Source: Aspidiotus rigidus
Lineage: Eukaryota > Arthropoda > Insecta > Hemiptera > Diaspididae
Assembly (NCBI GenBank): GCA_035079385.1
Contig: JAVHKY010000001.1
Span: 4,341,501-4,405,500 of the forward strand
Direction of reading: 5' to 3'
DNA: 64,000 nucleotides
Below, piece by piece: positions 46,700-58,662 of the stretch. The notes beneath the pieces are model-generated. The model ran no database searches, was not told the DNA's origin, and saw nothing but the letters and a program-made list of their open reading frames with translations. The position numbers and the translations under genes are program-made. The first letter of the stretch is position 1. Each line of letters opens with the position of its first letter.

Positions 46700-48842
46700 A
46701 CTGTAATATTTTGTATCTGTATTTTGTCCAACCTTGCTGCCATTACAATAATCTCACTTTATTTTGAGTTGATGCCAAGTAGAAAAATTCGGTATTTAAA
46801 AGAATTTTCGCGCGACGAATTTTGCAACAGTTGCGCCTGAATAATTTTTTCGCGCATTTTTGTACCATTAATTTTTATCTTATACTTTGCCGCATTAAAT
46901 TATTTTAGTTTTTACATTCATATTATAATACCTTTAAGTTTATAATATATTATTATATTTGAGAATAATTCGCACGTCGTGGAAAAAGCGAAGTGTGCTT
47001 TATAAATTGTTTCTGCTCGTTTTCTTTTTTTAAAGATACCTACATGCATTTCTTTTTCTTAAAATGAATAAATATTTATAATGTTGTTTTTCATACTTTT
47101 GTGATATTTTCAATGTTACAGTAGGTTTTACGTGTACCTCGTATTATAGAATTATTTAGTATATTATAATATGTTTATTTGTGTATTGTGTAGGCTTTAT
47201 GGAAAATACATTTTACGAATAAATACGAATTTCTAATTAGTTATTTATCGAGGCCGTCAAATATTTCCTGCATGGTATACCTGCTTTCGGATTTCGCTAT
47301 AGCTGTTTCATAATTTCAAAATCGTCCTATTCGTAAAATTTTATTTTTAAATGTTCACGTCCGATTTCGTGCGTACGGCATGGTCATCGATTTCGTCTTT
47401 ATACTTCCTTATTTTTCGAAACGCATGATATCGAATCGCGACTAGTACCTAATATAAAATAATGAGTCGATATCGCTACCCGTTCAATCAAATTTTCTCG
47501 ATTTTGTGCGGAATTGTTAATCGTATAGTTTCGAGGAGACCTTTACAGCCCCATCTCGTTTTTACATCAAAACTTCTCGTCCTTAGAAATGCAAATTGTT
47601 TTCGAAAAAACAAATTTCGAATTTTCACTCTTTATTTCCTGTCAACCGAGAAATTAGATTTATGAAATCAGAACCGAATCGATGGGAGGAGGGTCTAATT
47701 TTTATTTGTTTATTCTAAGCAGTCTGTCGTACGTGTTTAGCGGATTTGCTTTTCTAACGATAGATTTCAGGTTTATATTTTAAACTTCTTTTTTGCAAGA
47801 CCGTACGTACAGATTATTATTATTAAGAAACCAAGACAGGCGGAATTACTTCCACCATTCTCTCATTTAGCCCATTTCAATTTCGTTAGTCACGTCTCGA
47901 AGCATTTCATTTAAAATTCAACTTCATAAACTCTTCACAGCGAGTCGAAATCTCAAAAACAGAAACGAAAAAAAGAAAAAGCGCAGTTTTACTTCCTTTT
48001 GTACTTGTAGCGTGAATTCTTTTTTTAACTCAGCGATCTAGATTTTCAGAAAATTTTGCACTGTTGTCCAAAAAATTTCCCTCAAAATTTTCCGTGCTTA
48101 GCAAAATGAACTTATTGACGAAAAACTCGTAGCTCATTTTGTTCGCAGCTCGTAGGGTCTCTTTCATCAACTAAGTTCATTGAGGCGACCCTCAGAGCGA
48201 GACCACAAAAATTGAAATTGAATAACTATAATTTCTGTTGAATTACTGGGTCTGGGACCGAGCCCCTTCCGAAATCACACGTTACTCGGTGGACGGAATA
48301 GTTAAAAGTTCCCCTCACCTCGAGCGCAATTAATCCAAGTGATATTGAGATGATCTGGGGAAATGGGTCTCTTTCACGTATGTGAGAGATCTTCTTTTAC
48401 CAATCGTTGCAATTTCACTTGGGTCAATTGTATGCGAGGCATCGATTTCAATAGGGGACCTCGGAAATTTTTTTTTTTTTTTTAAATTATTCATTTACAT
48501 GCACTATTATTTCATCTTTGCTGGGCCATACCACGCAGTCGAGGTGATGGCGTCCTTTAATCTATATTATTCGGGTCAACACACCTTATAGGAGTGTTAG
48601 AAAATTATACACTTGAAAAGCTAGGTGTGGCAATGTCGGCAATTGGTTTCCTCCGTAGGCGGTGAGTGCGCGGAGGTTCAAGTAATATTAGTGCCTCCAC
48701 ATTTGGGTGGTGATGAATCGTTGTTGATAGCGGTCTGTTATCTTTGAAATTGTATCAGCGACAGTGTTGGTGCGAAGCTCCTCGTGCAGCTGGCGATTGG
48801 TGAGGAACCAAGGTGCCCCTGTTATTTTTCGTAGGACTAGAT
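46700..48842. other. 3' flank of cuticular gene, nothing else recognised
   Basis: AT-rich DNA with no supportable gene, RNA or mobile-element boundary. Confidence 0.45.
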
Positions 48843-49114
48843 GATTTCCCCTGACACATTGGTAACGGAAGAAAACCCTGGTGCAGTCTTGGATTTTTCA
48901 ATTTTTAGGTTATATTTTATTATTTTTCAAACCTATGATACAGGATGTAAAACGCTCTGATTTTGCTATGCAAAATACAATATAGTCTCATATTGCGAAG
49001 CAATGTAATAACTCAAATTTCTAGCGCAGTTCTGGATTTCTCTTGTACAAAACGTCATAACTCAAACTGTGATGGGAAATAAGAAAATTTTATCAAAACT
49101 TTATTATTATGTAG

Positions 49115-49414
49115 ATGGAGGTCTACAAAGGTTCTTCAGTTGATGAAGATGAATTTGATTTTCAAAATATTTTACCATATTTCAAAGATTCTGTTGCTTA
49201 TACAAGATCAAAATATGAAACTTTAATGGATGATTTATCAGATAAAATTCAATATTTACCTAAAGATAAAAGAGAAAAATTTACTAAATTTATGTTAAAT
49301 ATTATTACTCATTTAAGTCCTTTATCAAGAATTATTGAAAGAGAAATAGAAGTTTTAAATATACTTATAAAAGACTTAAATTTTGATATTGAAATAAATT
49401 ATATAAGAAATTAA
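49115..49414 (+). CDS. 99-aa AT-rich hypothetical protein inside TIR element
   Basis: ATG at 49115, TAA at 49412-49414. The frame is uninterrupted and uses A or T at nearly every third position, unlike random frames nearby. The protein is acidic at its start (VDEDEFDFQ). It is predicted helical and rich in Lys/Glu/Ile/Leu, with a heptad-like C-terminal half (IIEREIEVLNILIKDLN). It has no signal peptide or membrane segment. I recognise no family. Composition and style match the relics at 13.0-14.1 kb and 52.3-52.6 kb. An origin in an AT-rich virus or large mobile element is conceivable but unproven. Confidence 0.45.
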   Translation: MEVYKGSSVDEDEFDFQNILPYFKDSVAYTRSKYETLMDDLSDKIQYLPKDKREKFTKFMLNIITHLSPLSRIIEREIEVLNILIKDLNFDIEINYIRN

Positions 49415-49599
49415 TATTTATTTATTTTTGTGATTGTCCACTTTGTCTTTTATAGGTATTTACTTTTCAACAACTCCTTTTTTATTTTGTACAGCAGTTT
49501 GTATTAAGATTTTTTAAATCTTTTCATGATAGTCTTGATATGAGGCCAAGTTGATCTGGTGAGAATCCATTTTTTATTCTAAATATATTTATATACCGA

Positions 49600-52163
49600 T
49601 AATTACGATCCCGATTTCTTACGTTATAAACTCCAACAAGAAAAATTTGATATATCTTATGACCACAATCTCCCTATTTCTGAATCTGAACTCATAACTA
49701 CTATAAATAAAAACATGAGAAACGCTTCCCCTGGACTTGATAACATACACTCGGCCATGATCAAAAATCTCCACCCAAACTCACTCTCTTATCTCCTCTT
49801 CTTATTTAATACCATTTTCGAACAAAATATTTACCCCACCTTTTGGAAAACAGTCATCATCCTCCCCATACTAAAACCCAACTCTGACCCACTCCTCCCA
49901 ATCTCATACCGCCCTATAGCCCTCTCCAGTGTTCTTGGCAAACTATTCCAGAAAATACTGAACAAAAGACTCCTGTGGTATTTAGAATCAAACAACATCC
50001 TCTCCCCCTTCCAATACGGTTTCAGAAAAGGACGGAACACAATCCAACCTCTTTTTGACCTCCAATCCCAAATCAACGATGCATCCACCAATAAATCTTC
50101 TCTATACTCTATCTTCTTCGACCTCCAGGAAGCGTTTCCTCGGGTCTGGAGACATCTTATCGCTACCAAACTCTAAGAAATCGGTCTCAGAGGCCAACTT
50201 CCAAATATACTTAAAACCTTTCTCAACAACAGAACCGTTTTAGTGAGAATCAATAACACAACCTTCCCCCCTCTTTCGGTCCAAAACGGAGTCCGAAGTT
50301 TTCAGCGTTCTTATTTTCTTAATAGCTATTAACGATATCACCTCACATATCAATCCTCCTCTCACACAACGTCTTTTTGCCGACGATTATAATATCTCCA
50401 TCTGCTCTGCTAACCCCCAGAGGGCCCCCAGACTCTTCCAGGAAACTCTCAATTCAATTACTACATGGACAACAAAAAACGGATTCAGATTTTCTGCTTC
50501 AAAAACATATTCAGTCGTTTTCAAGAAAAAAAAACCATTCCGTCTATCCCTCCCCTCATTTTACAAAATTTTGAAATTCCATCACGAAACTACGGCAAAC
50601 TTCTCGGCCTACACTTCGATCAAAAACTCATTTGGGTCCCATGCATTAAAACCCTCAAAGCCAAATGCATACGCGCTCTAAACATTTTGAAATTCTTATC
50701 TCATCCCTCGAAAGGATGCTACCAAAAATTGCTCCTCAAACTTTATAAAAGCCTCATCCGCTCAAAATTAGACTATGGTTCCCCAATTTATAACCTGGCC
50801 AACAAAACTGTTCTCACCTTACTTGACCCCATCCAAACATCCTCCTTCAGGATTGCCCTGGGAGCTTACCGTACTAGTCCTAAACTTAGCCTATGCGCAG
50901 AAGCCGCAGTACCTCCCCTCCACTTTCGTAGACTCACCTTAACCTCAAATTTTTTATCTTCTGTCTCCCAATTTCCGCAACTTCCAATTTTCAGCCGAAT
51001 CTTTCACGCTAACAACATTCAACTCTCCACAAAAGATATACGCCTACAATTTAATCACTCGCTTAATAAACCGTTCACAGCAAACCCTCTAGAACCCATT
51101 CATACAACCTACCCCCCCCCCCGGACTCTCCCTCAACCCATAATACGTCTCGATCTCACAAAAATTCCCAAAATATGACAAAACTGCTTGTACCCAACTC
51201 GTCACAAAATTACTCCAAGAATACCCTCACTACACACTATGCCTCTCTGATGGGTCTAAAATATCTAATAAAGCAGCGTACGCATACTCCATATTTTCAG
51301 AACGTATCCGCAACACAGCTTCCATATTTACAGCGGAACTTATGGGCATACTTACCTGTCTCTCCCACCTCTCCCAGCTTCCCCCAAACGGCCAATTCCT
51401 TCTCCTCACTGACTCCCTCTCTTCTCTTCATTCCCTTACAGATGCATACAACTCCAATCGAATCGTTCAACGCATTCACCTCACACTTCATACTCTAAAC
51501 TTAATCAACACCCAAATAACCTTCATATGGATTCCCGGACACACTGGCCTTGCTCAACATGATGCTGTTGATCAAGCCGCTAAACAAGCCACTTCTTTCG
51601 ACAAAATAACTGATAATTACCCTGTACCATCTCTAGACTATAAAAATTACTACCGTTCACTCGTCACCCAATCTTGGAACTCTTTTTGGCAACTTCAATC
51701 TAACAATAAACTCCTTCATATTAAGAAAACGCCTGTCCCTTGGTCTTCCTCCATTAGAGACAAAAGACGAGAAGACGTGATTCTTTCCCGGCTAAGAATT
51801 GGTCACACAAAAATTACTCACTGCCACATAACTAACCAACACATCCTAACCCCTCTATCTTGCCCCTACTGTCAACAAGACAATTTAACTGTCGACCACT
51901 TTTTTTCCTGCCCCCAACTCTTACTTCTTCGTTCTTCCACTAACACACTCTCCTCCCTCACTCACGCACTCAAAAACAACCATGAAATCATTTCTGGTAC
52001 CCTACAATACTTACAATCAACAAACTTTTACAACAACATCTAAAGAACTTGACCGTTTACATCAATTCCTCTCCGCATTAATTATTAATTTTCATACCAT
52101 GTATTACCATCGAGTTAATAATCTTGCAGTTTTAAAGCTCGTTAAAAAAAAAAAAAAAAAAAA
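49600..52163 (+). pseudogene. 5'-truncated non-LTR retrotransposon (RT + RNase H + Cys/His), I/R1-like
   Basis: Reverse transcriptase starts mid-domain (NMRNASPGLDNIHSAMIKNL around 49710). It continues with ISYRPIALSSVLGKLFQKIL and FFDLQEAFPRVW, a stop at 50174, then in other frames LFADDYNISI (about 50371) holding the FADD catalytic motif. RNase H (51228-51600) keeps its acidic residues in SDGSK, AELMG, TDSLSS and VDQAAK, with WIPGHTG before the last. The C-terminus has CPYCQQDNLTVDHFFSCP. The last frame ends at 52043 and a poly(A) run lies at 52144-52163. Frameshifts near 50290, 50470 and 51178 make it inactive. It sits inside a TIR-bounded segment. Confidence 0.85.
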
Positions 52164-52329
52164 ATTTGAATAAAAATGAGAAATTTTGACTTAAAAATAA
52201 AGAATTTGAGAGTGAGTTGAAAATTCAAGTTTTTTAAAAAATGGTAAAATATAAGTAACCTAAAAATTGAAAAATCCAAGACTGCGCCAGGGTTTTCTTC
52301 CGTTACCGATGTGTCAGGGGAAATCTTCA

Positions 52330-52616
52330 GTTGTTTTTCTAATGCACTAGGAAATAAGAGACTTGAAGAAAAAAATAGGAGATATTGAATGAAAGCCTAG
52401 GTGTGTAGAGATTTACACACTTGAAAATTTTAATTTTCACACGGTTGTAAACATTTACCACCCTGGAATTCTTCATAAATAAATGGTAAAAATCTTCCTC
52501 TAAATAAAAGGATGTTTCTTTATAAAAAGCTTTACAATTTCTTTTATTTTGATATAATTTATCTAAATTATAAGGGGCTAAATATTTATTTTCTTGTAAT
52601 ATCACATCCTAATTTA
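52330..52616 (-). pseudogene. AT-rich coding relic of unknown origin
   Basis: The minus-strand frame contains ENKYLAPYNLDKLYQNKRN and ETSFYLEEDFYHLFMKN, with A/T at almost all third positions. It has no ATG at a plausible start (the frame opens at a GTG after TAG) and becomes Val/Tyr/Phe noise after about 45 codons. Its position directly outside the right inverted repeat, together with its composition, links it to the 49.1-kb ORF. No family is recognised. Confidence 0.35.
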
Positions 52617-54162
52617 TACAAAAATGACGGATATCTTATCATGTAGACCAGGATTTATTCATTAGTTAACTTTATAGAGTTTCAGGAGTCGGCACTCCGA
52701 CGCCTGAAAATATAAGTCTAATTAAGAGACATTCAATGAAAAATAGGTGTTGACAAAAATGAATAAATTTTCTCTTAAAGGGAGTAAAAATGGTTAAAAT
52801 AAAAAGATGATAAAATTCTACTGTATACCTACCTTGGTAAAAATGATATATTATTGATTGGCGATTTCTGTCTGAGAAAAGGTTTACGATGGGTAAATAT
52901 TTGATTTTAAAAATTATTCTCTTGGCTGCACATTTGTACCCCTGTAAAAAAAGTAGGAAAAAAGTAAGAGAAACTATGAAAAAAATAATGCTCTTTCCAG
53001 GATAAATGAAAGTTCTGCTTGGAAATTTATGAGTTGTGATTTTAGTAGTGAATTAAGGGTATATTGAGCATATTTAAAAAAATTGTCCTGTTATCCTTGA
53101 CCTGCCCTAGTACTACTTATGTTCACCTCTCACGCGTCTATCCGTACGGCTTTGACCTCTTCTTGTATAGTAGCACTAGCTTTATACTAGGCTTGTACAC
53201 TGGGCTAAAACAGAGAGCGAAAGAGGGGAGCGAGTGAGCCCCAGGGAGCTGGTCAGTTTAATATAATATACAGTGCACTAGATTGGGCTAGCTTAGTAAA
53301 TATGAAACATCATCTGTATTTATTTTGCCATGCTAAATCTTTTTTTTTTTTTAGGTTCGTGCTGATCTTTTACCTCTCCAGCCGTAGCCCATTTCACAGT
53401 CTGTCTGTTCCGGCAAAAACTTGAAAAACCGGTGTCATATCCTGACAAAGATATGGTTCAAGCGATTTTGCCTATTTTTGGATCGAAAATCAAAAGAGTC
53501 GAGGTGGACTGTCTCCCACCTCTAATGATAGTGCAAACGTAAAAAAATAACGGTACAATCCAGTACCATTCTAGTCTCAAAAATCTACTTCTGCTTATCC
53601 AAAGCCCATCCACCAACGGTTTCTAGGAGACGAAGTACAAAAATAATGTAAACGACTCAGTCCAATAATTTCTGACCAAAAATTGAATTTGGGAGTCGCA
53701 TATCCGATCAAACGATGAAGAGGAAATACATCGGCACGTACGGGAAAAGAACAGCGACACTATCCAGCTCAAAAGATCCAGCCAGTCGTTGGGCCAAAAA
53801 TCAAAATGAGGGGTTCGCATGTCCGCAGCTCTCTTAACGATTGGTGGAAGAAGGAATAGCATAGACGGCGACAGATAACGGTAAAATCCAGCACGAATGT
53901 AGGACAAGCGATTCGACGAACTCCTGCCTCAAAAGTCGATTTGAGGTTCAGGGTGAATTAGATTTTTCTTTCTGCTTTTGTCCGGCCCATTTCGGTTCAT
54001 ACATTCATACCCTTTTCAGTCTTTTGTCTATAATTTTAAAATAACGTACTTTGACCCAAATTAATACGTAATTTAGGAATTTCTTGGCAATCAGCAAATT
54101 CACCCTATTTTGTTCGTATATTATTTCCGCTATACGTTAAACTGGTCAACTAAAAATGCTAC
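52617..54162. other. non-coding; decayed repeat at 53.04-53.30 kb
   Basis: No gene. Around 53160-53300 the words TATACTAGGCTTGTACA, GAGCGAAAGAGGGGAGCGAG and TAATATAATATACAGTG echo interiors of the family B elements and the 2.64-2.88 kb block, so a decayed copy is likely. No ends were identified. Confidence 0.4.
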
Positions 54163-54325
54163 ATTGACGTGGTTCAGTTTGTTATCGTGAATCACCTCGA
54201 CAACACGTTTTGACTGCGATACCTTGTTACGTGGTTTATGTTTATTTTGTTCTATTCTTTTTTTCGTTACACGTTATAACCAGTGCATTATCGAATTCCC
54301 CAGTAGTTTTTCTCATATAAATGAT

Positions 54326-55710
54326 ATGGGTACCACTTCGGATGGTGCAGTAACAATAGAGAAGAACTCAGTTCCTATGCTATCTAACGACGTGGATGAT
54401 GATACTTCATTGACTATGCTTGAAGAAAATATTGACGAAGATTCAAAACAATGTGATTTCCAACAGCCGCGTTATCACAAGAAACGTAAGATCAATTCTA
54501 ATACGACTTCACCAAATGACAGCCCTCTTGGTGCAACAAAACTCTCAAATACTACTCCCCGGACTGGAAAAATTGCACAGGTCGCCTACAATCGCAATAC
54601 TGGCCGATTTGACCTACTAAGACAACTAAATGATGAACAGGATAGCTCTTCACACCAGTACGAGTCCCAAACCCAGCAATCTGGCTCGCAATCAAAGCAG
54701 AAGAAATTTGAAATTCCGCCTATTGTGCTACATCGCATCACAGATATCAACAAGCTGAAAAGTGTTATAAATAAGAAGATAACATCAAATGATTACGTTG
54801 TTGCTTTAGGTAGGAACAATACTGTTCGTATCAAGCCTACAACAATGGAAACATATAAAATGATTATTGATGTGCTGAAAGATGAAAACTTGGCTGGCTA
54901 CACCTTCACACCTAAATCTGAAGTTCCTTTTCGTGTCGTCATCAAAGGAATACACCCATCAACAGAAATAAGTGATATTGAGAAAGAGATCACTGAGGCT
55001 GGTCACCAAATACACGGACTTATTGTTGCCGCTCGATATCGCGGACAGAAAGATAAGCTACTACCCGTTCACTTTGTATCGCTAAAGAAAGCCACTAATA
55101 ACGCCAGTATTTATGATATTCATCACTTGTGCAATCACATTGTGAAAATAGAACCCCCTTGTAAAGTCAATCAAATGATCCAGTGCCAACGATGCCAAGC
55201 CTACGGACATTCCAAAGGGAACTGTTTTGAAAAACCAGCTTGCGTTAAGTGCAGTGGCCCACATCTTACTACCGAATGTACAAAAGGTAAAAACTTGCCA
55301 AAAGAAGAGCTATGTTGTGCTCTGTGTGGTGATAAACATCCTGCCAACTACCGCGGATGCAGTGTATACAAAGATATCATTGAACGACGTAAGAAAGCAC
55401 AAAATACATACAATGCTCGTTCTACTAGATATCACAAAAACATACAGCTGAAACCCCAAACAGAGTTTCCCCCCCCCTACCACTGAATCCCATCCCTACT
55501 CCTGCTCAAGCAAGGAATGAGACTAGTCAAGGAAGAACCTACTCTCAGATTACCAGCAGGTGTACCTTGGACAAAGGAGATCCCAATGATCAATACAGCG
55601 TCTTGAAAAACTTCATTGCGCAGCAAACATCCCTATTCCAACAAGTACTCACACACTTAACAATGCTCACTACAGCTATCAATAAACTAGTCGAAAAGAT
55701 TGGATTATGA
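54326..55710 (+). pseudogene. Jockey ORF1 (gag-like RNA-binding protein), frameshifted near C-terminus
   Basis: The first in-frame ATG is 54326 and the open frame stops at 55484-55486 (386 codons). A preserved continuation in another frame runs to TGA 55708-55710, so one frameshift in the C9 run near 55470 ended the protein early. The central part (about residues 200-285) resembles the pre-zinc-knuckle domain of Jockey gag proteins (VVIKGIHPSTEISDIEKEI). Three CCHC knuckles follow (residues 286-345): CQRCQAYGHSKGNC, CVKCSGPHLTTEC and CALCGDKHPANYRGC. The tail in the other frame (YSQI..., LTMLTTAINKLVEKIGL) is also typical. ORF1 proteins bind the element RNA and direct it to target DNA. Confidence 0.85.
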
Positions 55711-58479
55711 GTCAATCATTATGCATAATGACATGGAACGCCAATGGTGCCCAACTACACAAGCATGAAATTGAGCTATTGTTAAAGAATAACAACGTTG
55801 ATGTACTGTTGCTATCAGAAACCCATCTAACTGAAGACTCAAAAATCTATTTTAAGAATTACCTATGCTATCAAGCACACCATCCTACAGGACGAGCCAG
55901 AGGGGGTGCTGCTGTGGTAATAAGAAGTAATATTCGCCACTACTCGCTAAAGCCATTGATTGATACAGTCATACAGGCAGCTTTTGTGATAATTGGGGAT
56001 TCCGCTGGTGGTAAAATTACCATAGGCGCTGTTTACCTTCCTCCAAATGAATGTGTAAGCAAAGAAGCATACACCAACCTGGTCACCTAAATGAGAGGAT
56101 CCTGGGTGCTAGGCGGAGACTGGAACGCTAAACATACTTCTTGGGGATCAAGAATTACCACGCCAAGAGGAAAAGCTCTGGAGAAAATACTCCAGGAGAC
56201 TCACTGCCAGTTTATTGTTGCTCCTGAACAGATGCGGCAAAATTGCCAGATACACTCGACTTCTTTGTTTTGCATGAAATGAAAAATCGATACTGTAACA
56301 TAGCTACGTGCCACGAAGTTGGCGGAAATCATCTCCCATTAATATTGCAGATCAGTGAAATTCCATTTGAAGAAAAAACTCCAGCTGGCCTCACAAATAC
56401 TCTAACGGATTGGCCTGCATTTAGAATATGGATTGAGAACAACATCAAGATGAACCTACGTATGAAAGAAGGTTACGAGATAGACGACGCGGTGGAAAAA
56501 ATAACAACACTAATCCAGAAAGCAGCACGCCTTGCTACTCCTACCACAAAACATTGTCCAAACTCACTCAACTTCCCCAGCACTATTATTAAGAAAATCA
56601 AAGAAAAACGAAGAATGCGCAAACTGTGGCAAGGAACGCGGTTTCCAAATCATAAAAAACTATTGAATAAGATAACAAGGGAGTTGAAGCAACTCATTGC
56701 AGAATACAAAGAAAATCTCCTATCTCGATACCTGGAAGAGCTCTCACCCAATGATCCCGGGAAAAAATATTTATGGAATGTAACAAAGTACTTGAAAAAA
56801 GGAGGAACGGCTGTGCTTCCAATTAAAAATAGCACGGGTGAGTGGGCTAGATCCAGCGCAGAACAAGCCGAAGTCTTTGCTGATTACTTCTACAATAGCT
56901 TCTCGCAAAACCCTACCGCTGATTATAGTTTTGAACAGGAGGTCAATGAAAACATCTTAACACCAGTCAAACTGAAAACCCCAATCATTCCTGTTACCAT
57001 TGGCGAAGTCCAAAATATCATCAAAAGACTGGGGAAGCGCAAAGCATCAGGCTATGATATGTTGACAGGAGAAATCATCAAAAATCTTCCACCCAAGGCT
57101 ATTCAGTTACTCACCGCAGTGTTCAATCGCATTCTGCATACAGGATGGTACCCATCTCAATGGAAGTACGCTACTATCATTGCTATCTTGAAGCCAAATA
57201 AACCATCAGAAGTGGCCTCATCCTATCGACCTATCAGCTTGCTCCCTGTATTAAGTAAGGGATGCGAAAGGCTAATATTAACTCGATTAAGACCCATATT
57301 TGACGAATATGAAAGTATACCACACCACCAGTTTGGCTTCAAATTGCGTCACTCTTCTGTTGATCAACTACACCGACTTACTGACACCATTACACAAGCA
57401 CTCGAGCGTAAGGAATATTGTTGCTCGATATTCATAGATGTACAAGCTGCCTTTGACAGAGTCTGGCTAAACGGGCTCTTGTACAAGTTAAAACAAATTT
57501 TGCCAGAGTATTTGTTCAAATTGATGAACAGCTATCTAAACGATCGATACTTGCAAGTTAGAGTTGGACAAACTAACTCTGGGTTCAGGGCTGTCAGAGC
57601 GGGAGTGCCGCAGGGTAGTGTCCTTGGGCCAACATTATATTCAATATACACAGCGGACATACCTGAGCCACCTCAGACCACATTGTGTACTTTTGCCGAT
57701 GACACTGCCTACCTAGCGGCAAGCGCTGACCCCATTGCCGCTGCAGACGCTCTTCAAAGCTCAGTCAGTGTCTTAGAAGAATGGCTTAATCAATGGAAGA
57801 TTAAAGCAAATACTCAAAAAACACTTTATGTTGTCTTCACATTGAATAAACAAAATCCGCCGCCAATCGTATTCCAAGGAGAAATAATAACACCCTCCGA
57901 CACTGCAAAATATCTTGGCGTAAACCTTGACCCAAAATTAACTTGGCGCACCCATATCAATAAGAAACTTATTGAATTAAAAGTCAAGCGATCTAAAATG
58001 TACTGGCTACTAAATCGAAACTCTACTCTCAAATTCGAAAATAAGTTACTTCTATATAACACAATACTCAAGCCAGTGTGGATGTATGGAGCCCAAATAT
58101 GGGGACAAGCTCGGCCTACTACCATTCGCAAGATTCAAATATTCCAAAATGAAGTGCTACGGTTAATCACTGGTGCGCCACTCTACACTACGATTGTGGA
58201 GCCCAAATATGGGGACAAGCTCGGCCTACTACCATTCGCAAGATTCAAATATTCCAAAATGAAGTGCTACGGTTAATCACTGGTGCGCCACTCTACACTA
58301 CGATTGAACAATTACATTCTTACGCAGAGATACCTTACGTACAAAGAGCCATCAACCAAGCAGCTGCAGCACACGCTAATCGATTAGAGCAGCACGACAA
58401 CTTTCTCGCACTCAACCTGCTCGACAACTCAAATAACACTCGGCGACTCAAACGACTCCATTTTCACGATCTTATTTAA
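55707..58479 (+). pseudogene. Jockey ORF2 (APE endonuclease + reverse transcriptase), disrupted
   Basis: ATG 55707 overlaps the ORF1 stop (ATGA). Endonuclease motifs are MTWNANGAQLHKHEIE, LLLSETHL, VYLPP and GGDWNAKHTSWGS. A TAA at 56088-56090 interrupts it and a frameshift near 56235 changes frame. RT motifs follow in the long frame: KASGYDMLTGEIIKNLP, SYRPISLLPVLSKGCERL, QFGFKLRHSSVDQ, FIDVQAAFDRVW, GVPQGSVLGPTLYSIYTAD and FADDTAYLA (catalytic DD near 57697). It ends with the thumb and C-terminal region at TAA 58477-58479, after a 110-bp tandem duplication (58088-58307) shifts the frame again. There is no RNase H, as expected for Jockey. Confidence 0.9.
58088..58307 (+). repeat. 110-bp tandem duplication inside Jockey ORF2
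   Basis: GGAGCCCAAATATGGGGACA starts at 58088 and again at 58198. The copies look identical through ACTCTACACTACGATTG. Because 110 is not a multiple of three, the reading frame is lost in the second copy and is regained only by starting within it. The identity suggests a very recent event or an assembly artefact. Confidence 0.9.
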
Positions 58480-58662
58480 TATCGCGTTAGCTATTATCAA
58501 TAATAATATTTGTAACCAATAGTTAACTTCTCTCCACTTGTAAGGAAGGCTACGCAGTGGCGTAGTTCTTCTAAAATGCTATTAACATTGTAACAAAAAT
58601 TTAAAAGCCCCATGGCTGATGTATTTGAAAAGAAACAATTAAAAAAAAAAATTGACGTGGTT

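Larger units (their letters stand above)
48843..52325. mobile_element. TIR-bounded composite segment (~90-bp inverted repeats)
   Basis: The left end GATTTCCCCTGACACATTGG at 48843 and the right end CGATGTGTCAGGGGAAATC at 52325 begin an inverted repeat of about 90 bp (48843-48930 against 52238-52325). It includes GGAAGAAAACCCTGG and GCAGTCTTGGATTTTTCAAT. Between the ends are an intact 99-codon AT-rich ORF and an inserted 5'-truncated retrotransposon. Without the retroelement the element would be about 0.9 kb. No target-site duplication is evident. Either this is a DNA transposon carrying an ORF, or two inverted copies of a repeat lie there by chance. Confidence 0.6.
54163..58662 (+). mobile_element. 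full-length Jockey-type non-LTR retrotransposon with 12-bp target duplication
   Basis: The same 12 bp, ATTGACGTGGTT, stands at 54163-54174 and 58651-58662. The element itself runs from CAGTTTGTTATCG (54175) to an A-tail ending at 58650, 4,476 bp. It has the Jockey layout: 5' UTR, ORF1 with three CCHC knuckles, ORF2 with APE endonuclease and reverse transcriptase overlapping ORF1 by ATGA, a short 3' UTR and a poly(A). The intact duplication and full length indicate a fairly recent insertion. Coding damage (a homopolymer frameshift, a nonsense codon, a frameshift and a 110-bp duplication) means it is not autonomous as sequenced. Confidence 0.9.

Noticed and set aside
48843..48850. Target-site duplication for the 48843-52325 segment
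   Set aside because: Flanking bases GACTAGAT and TTCAGTTG do not match.
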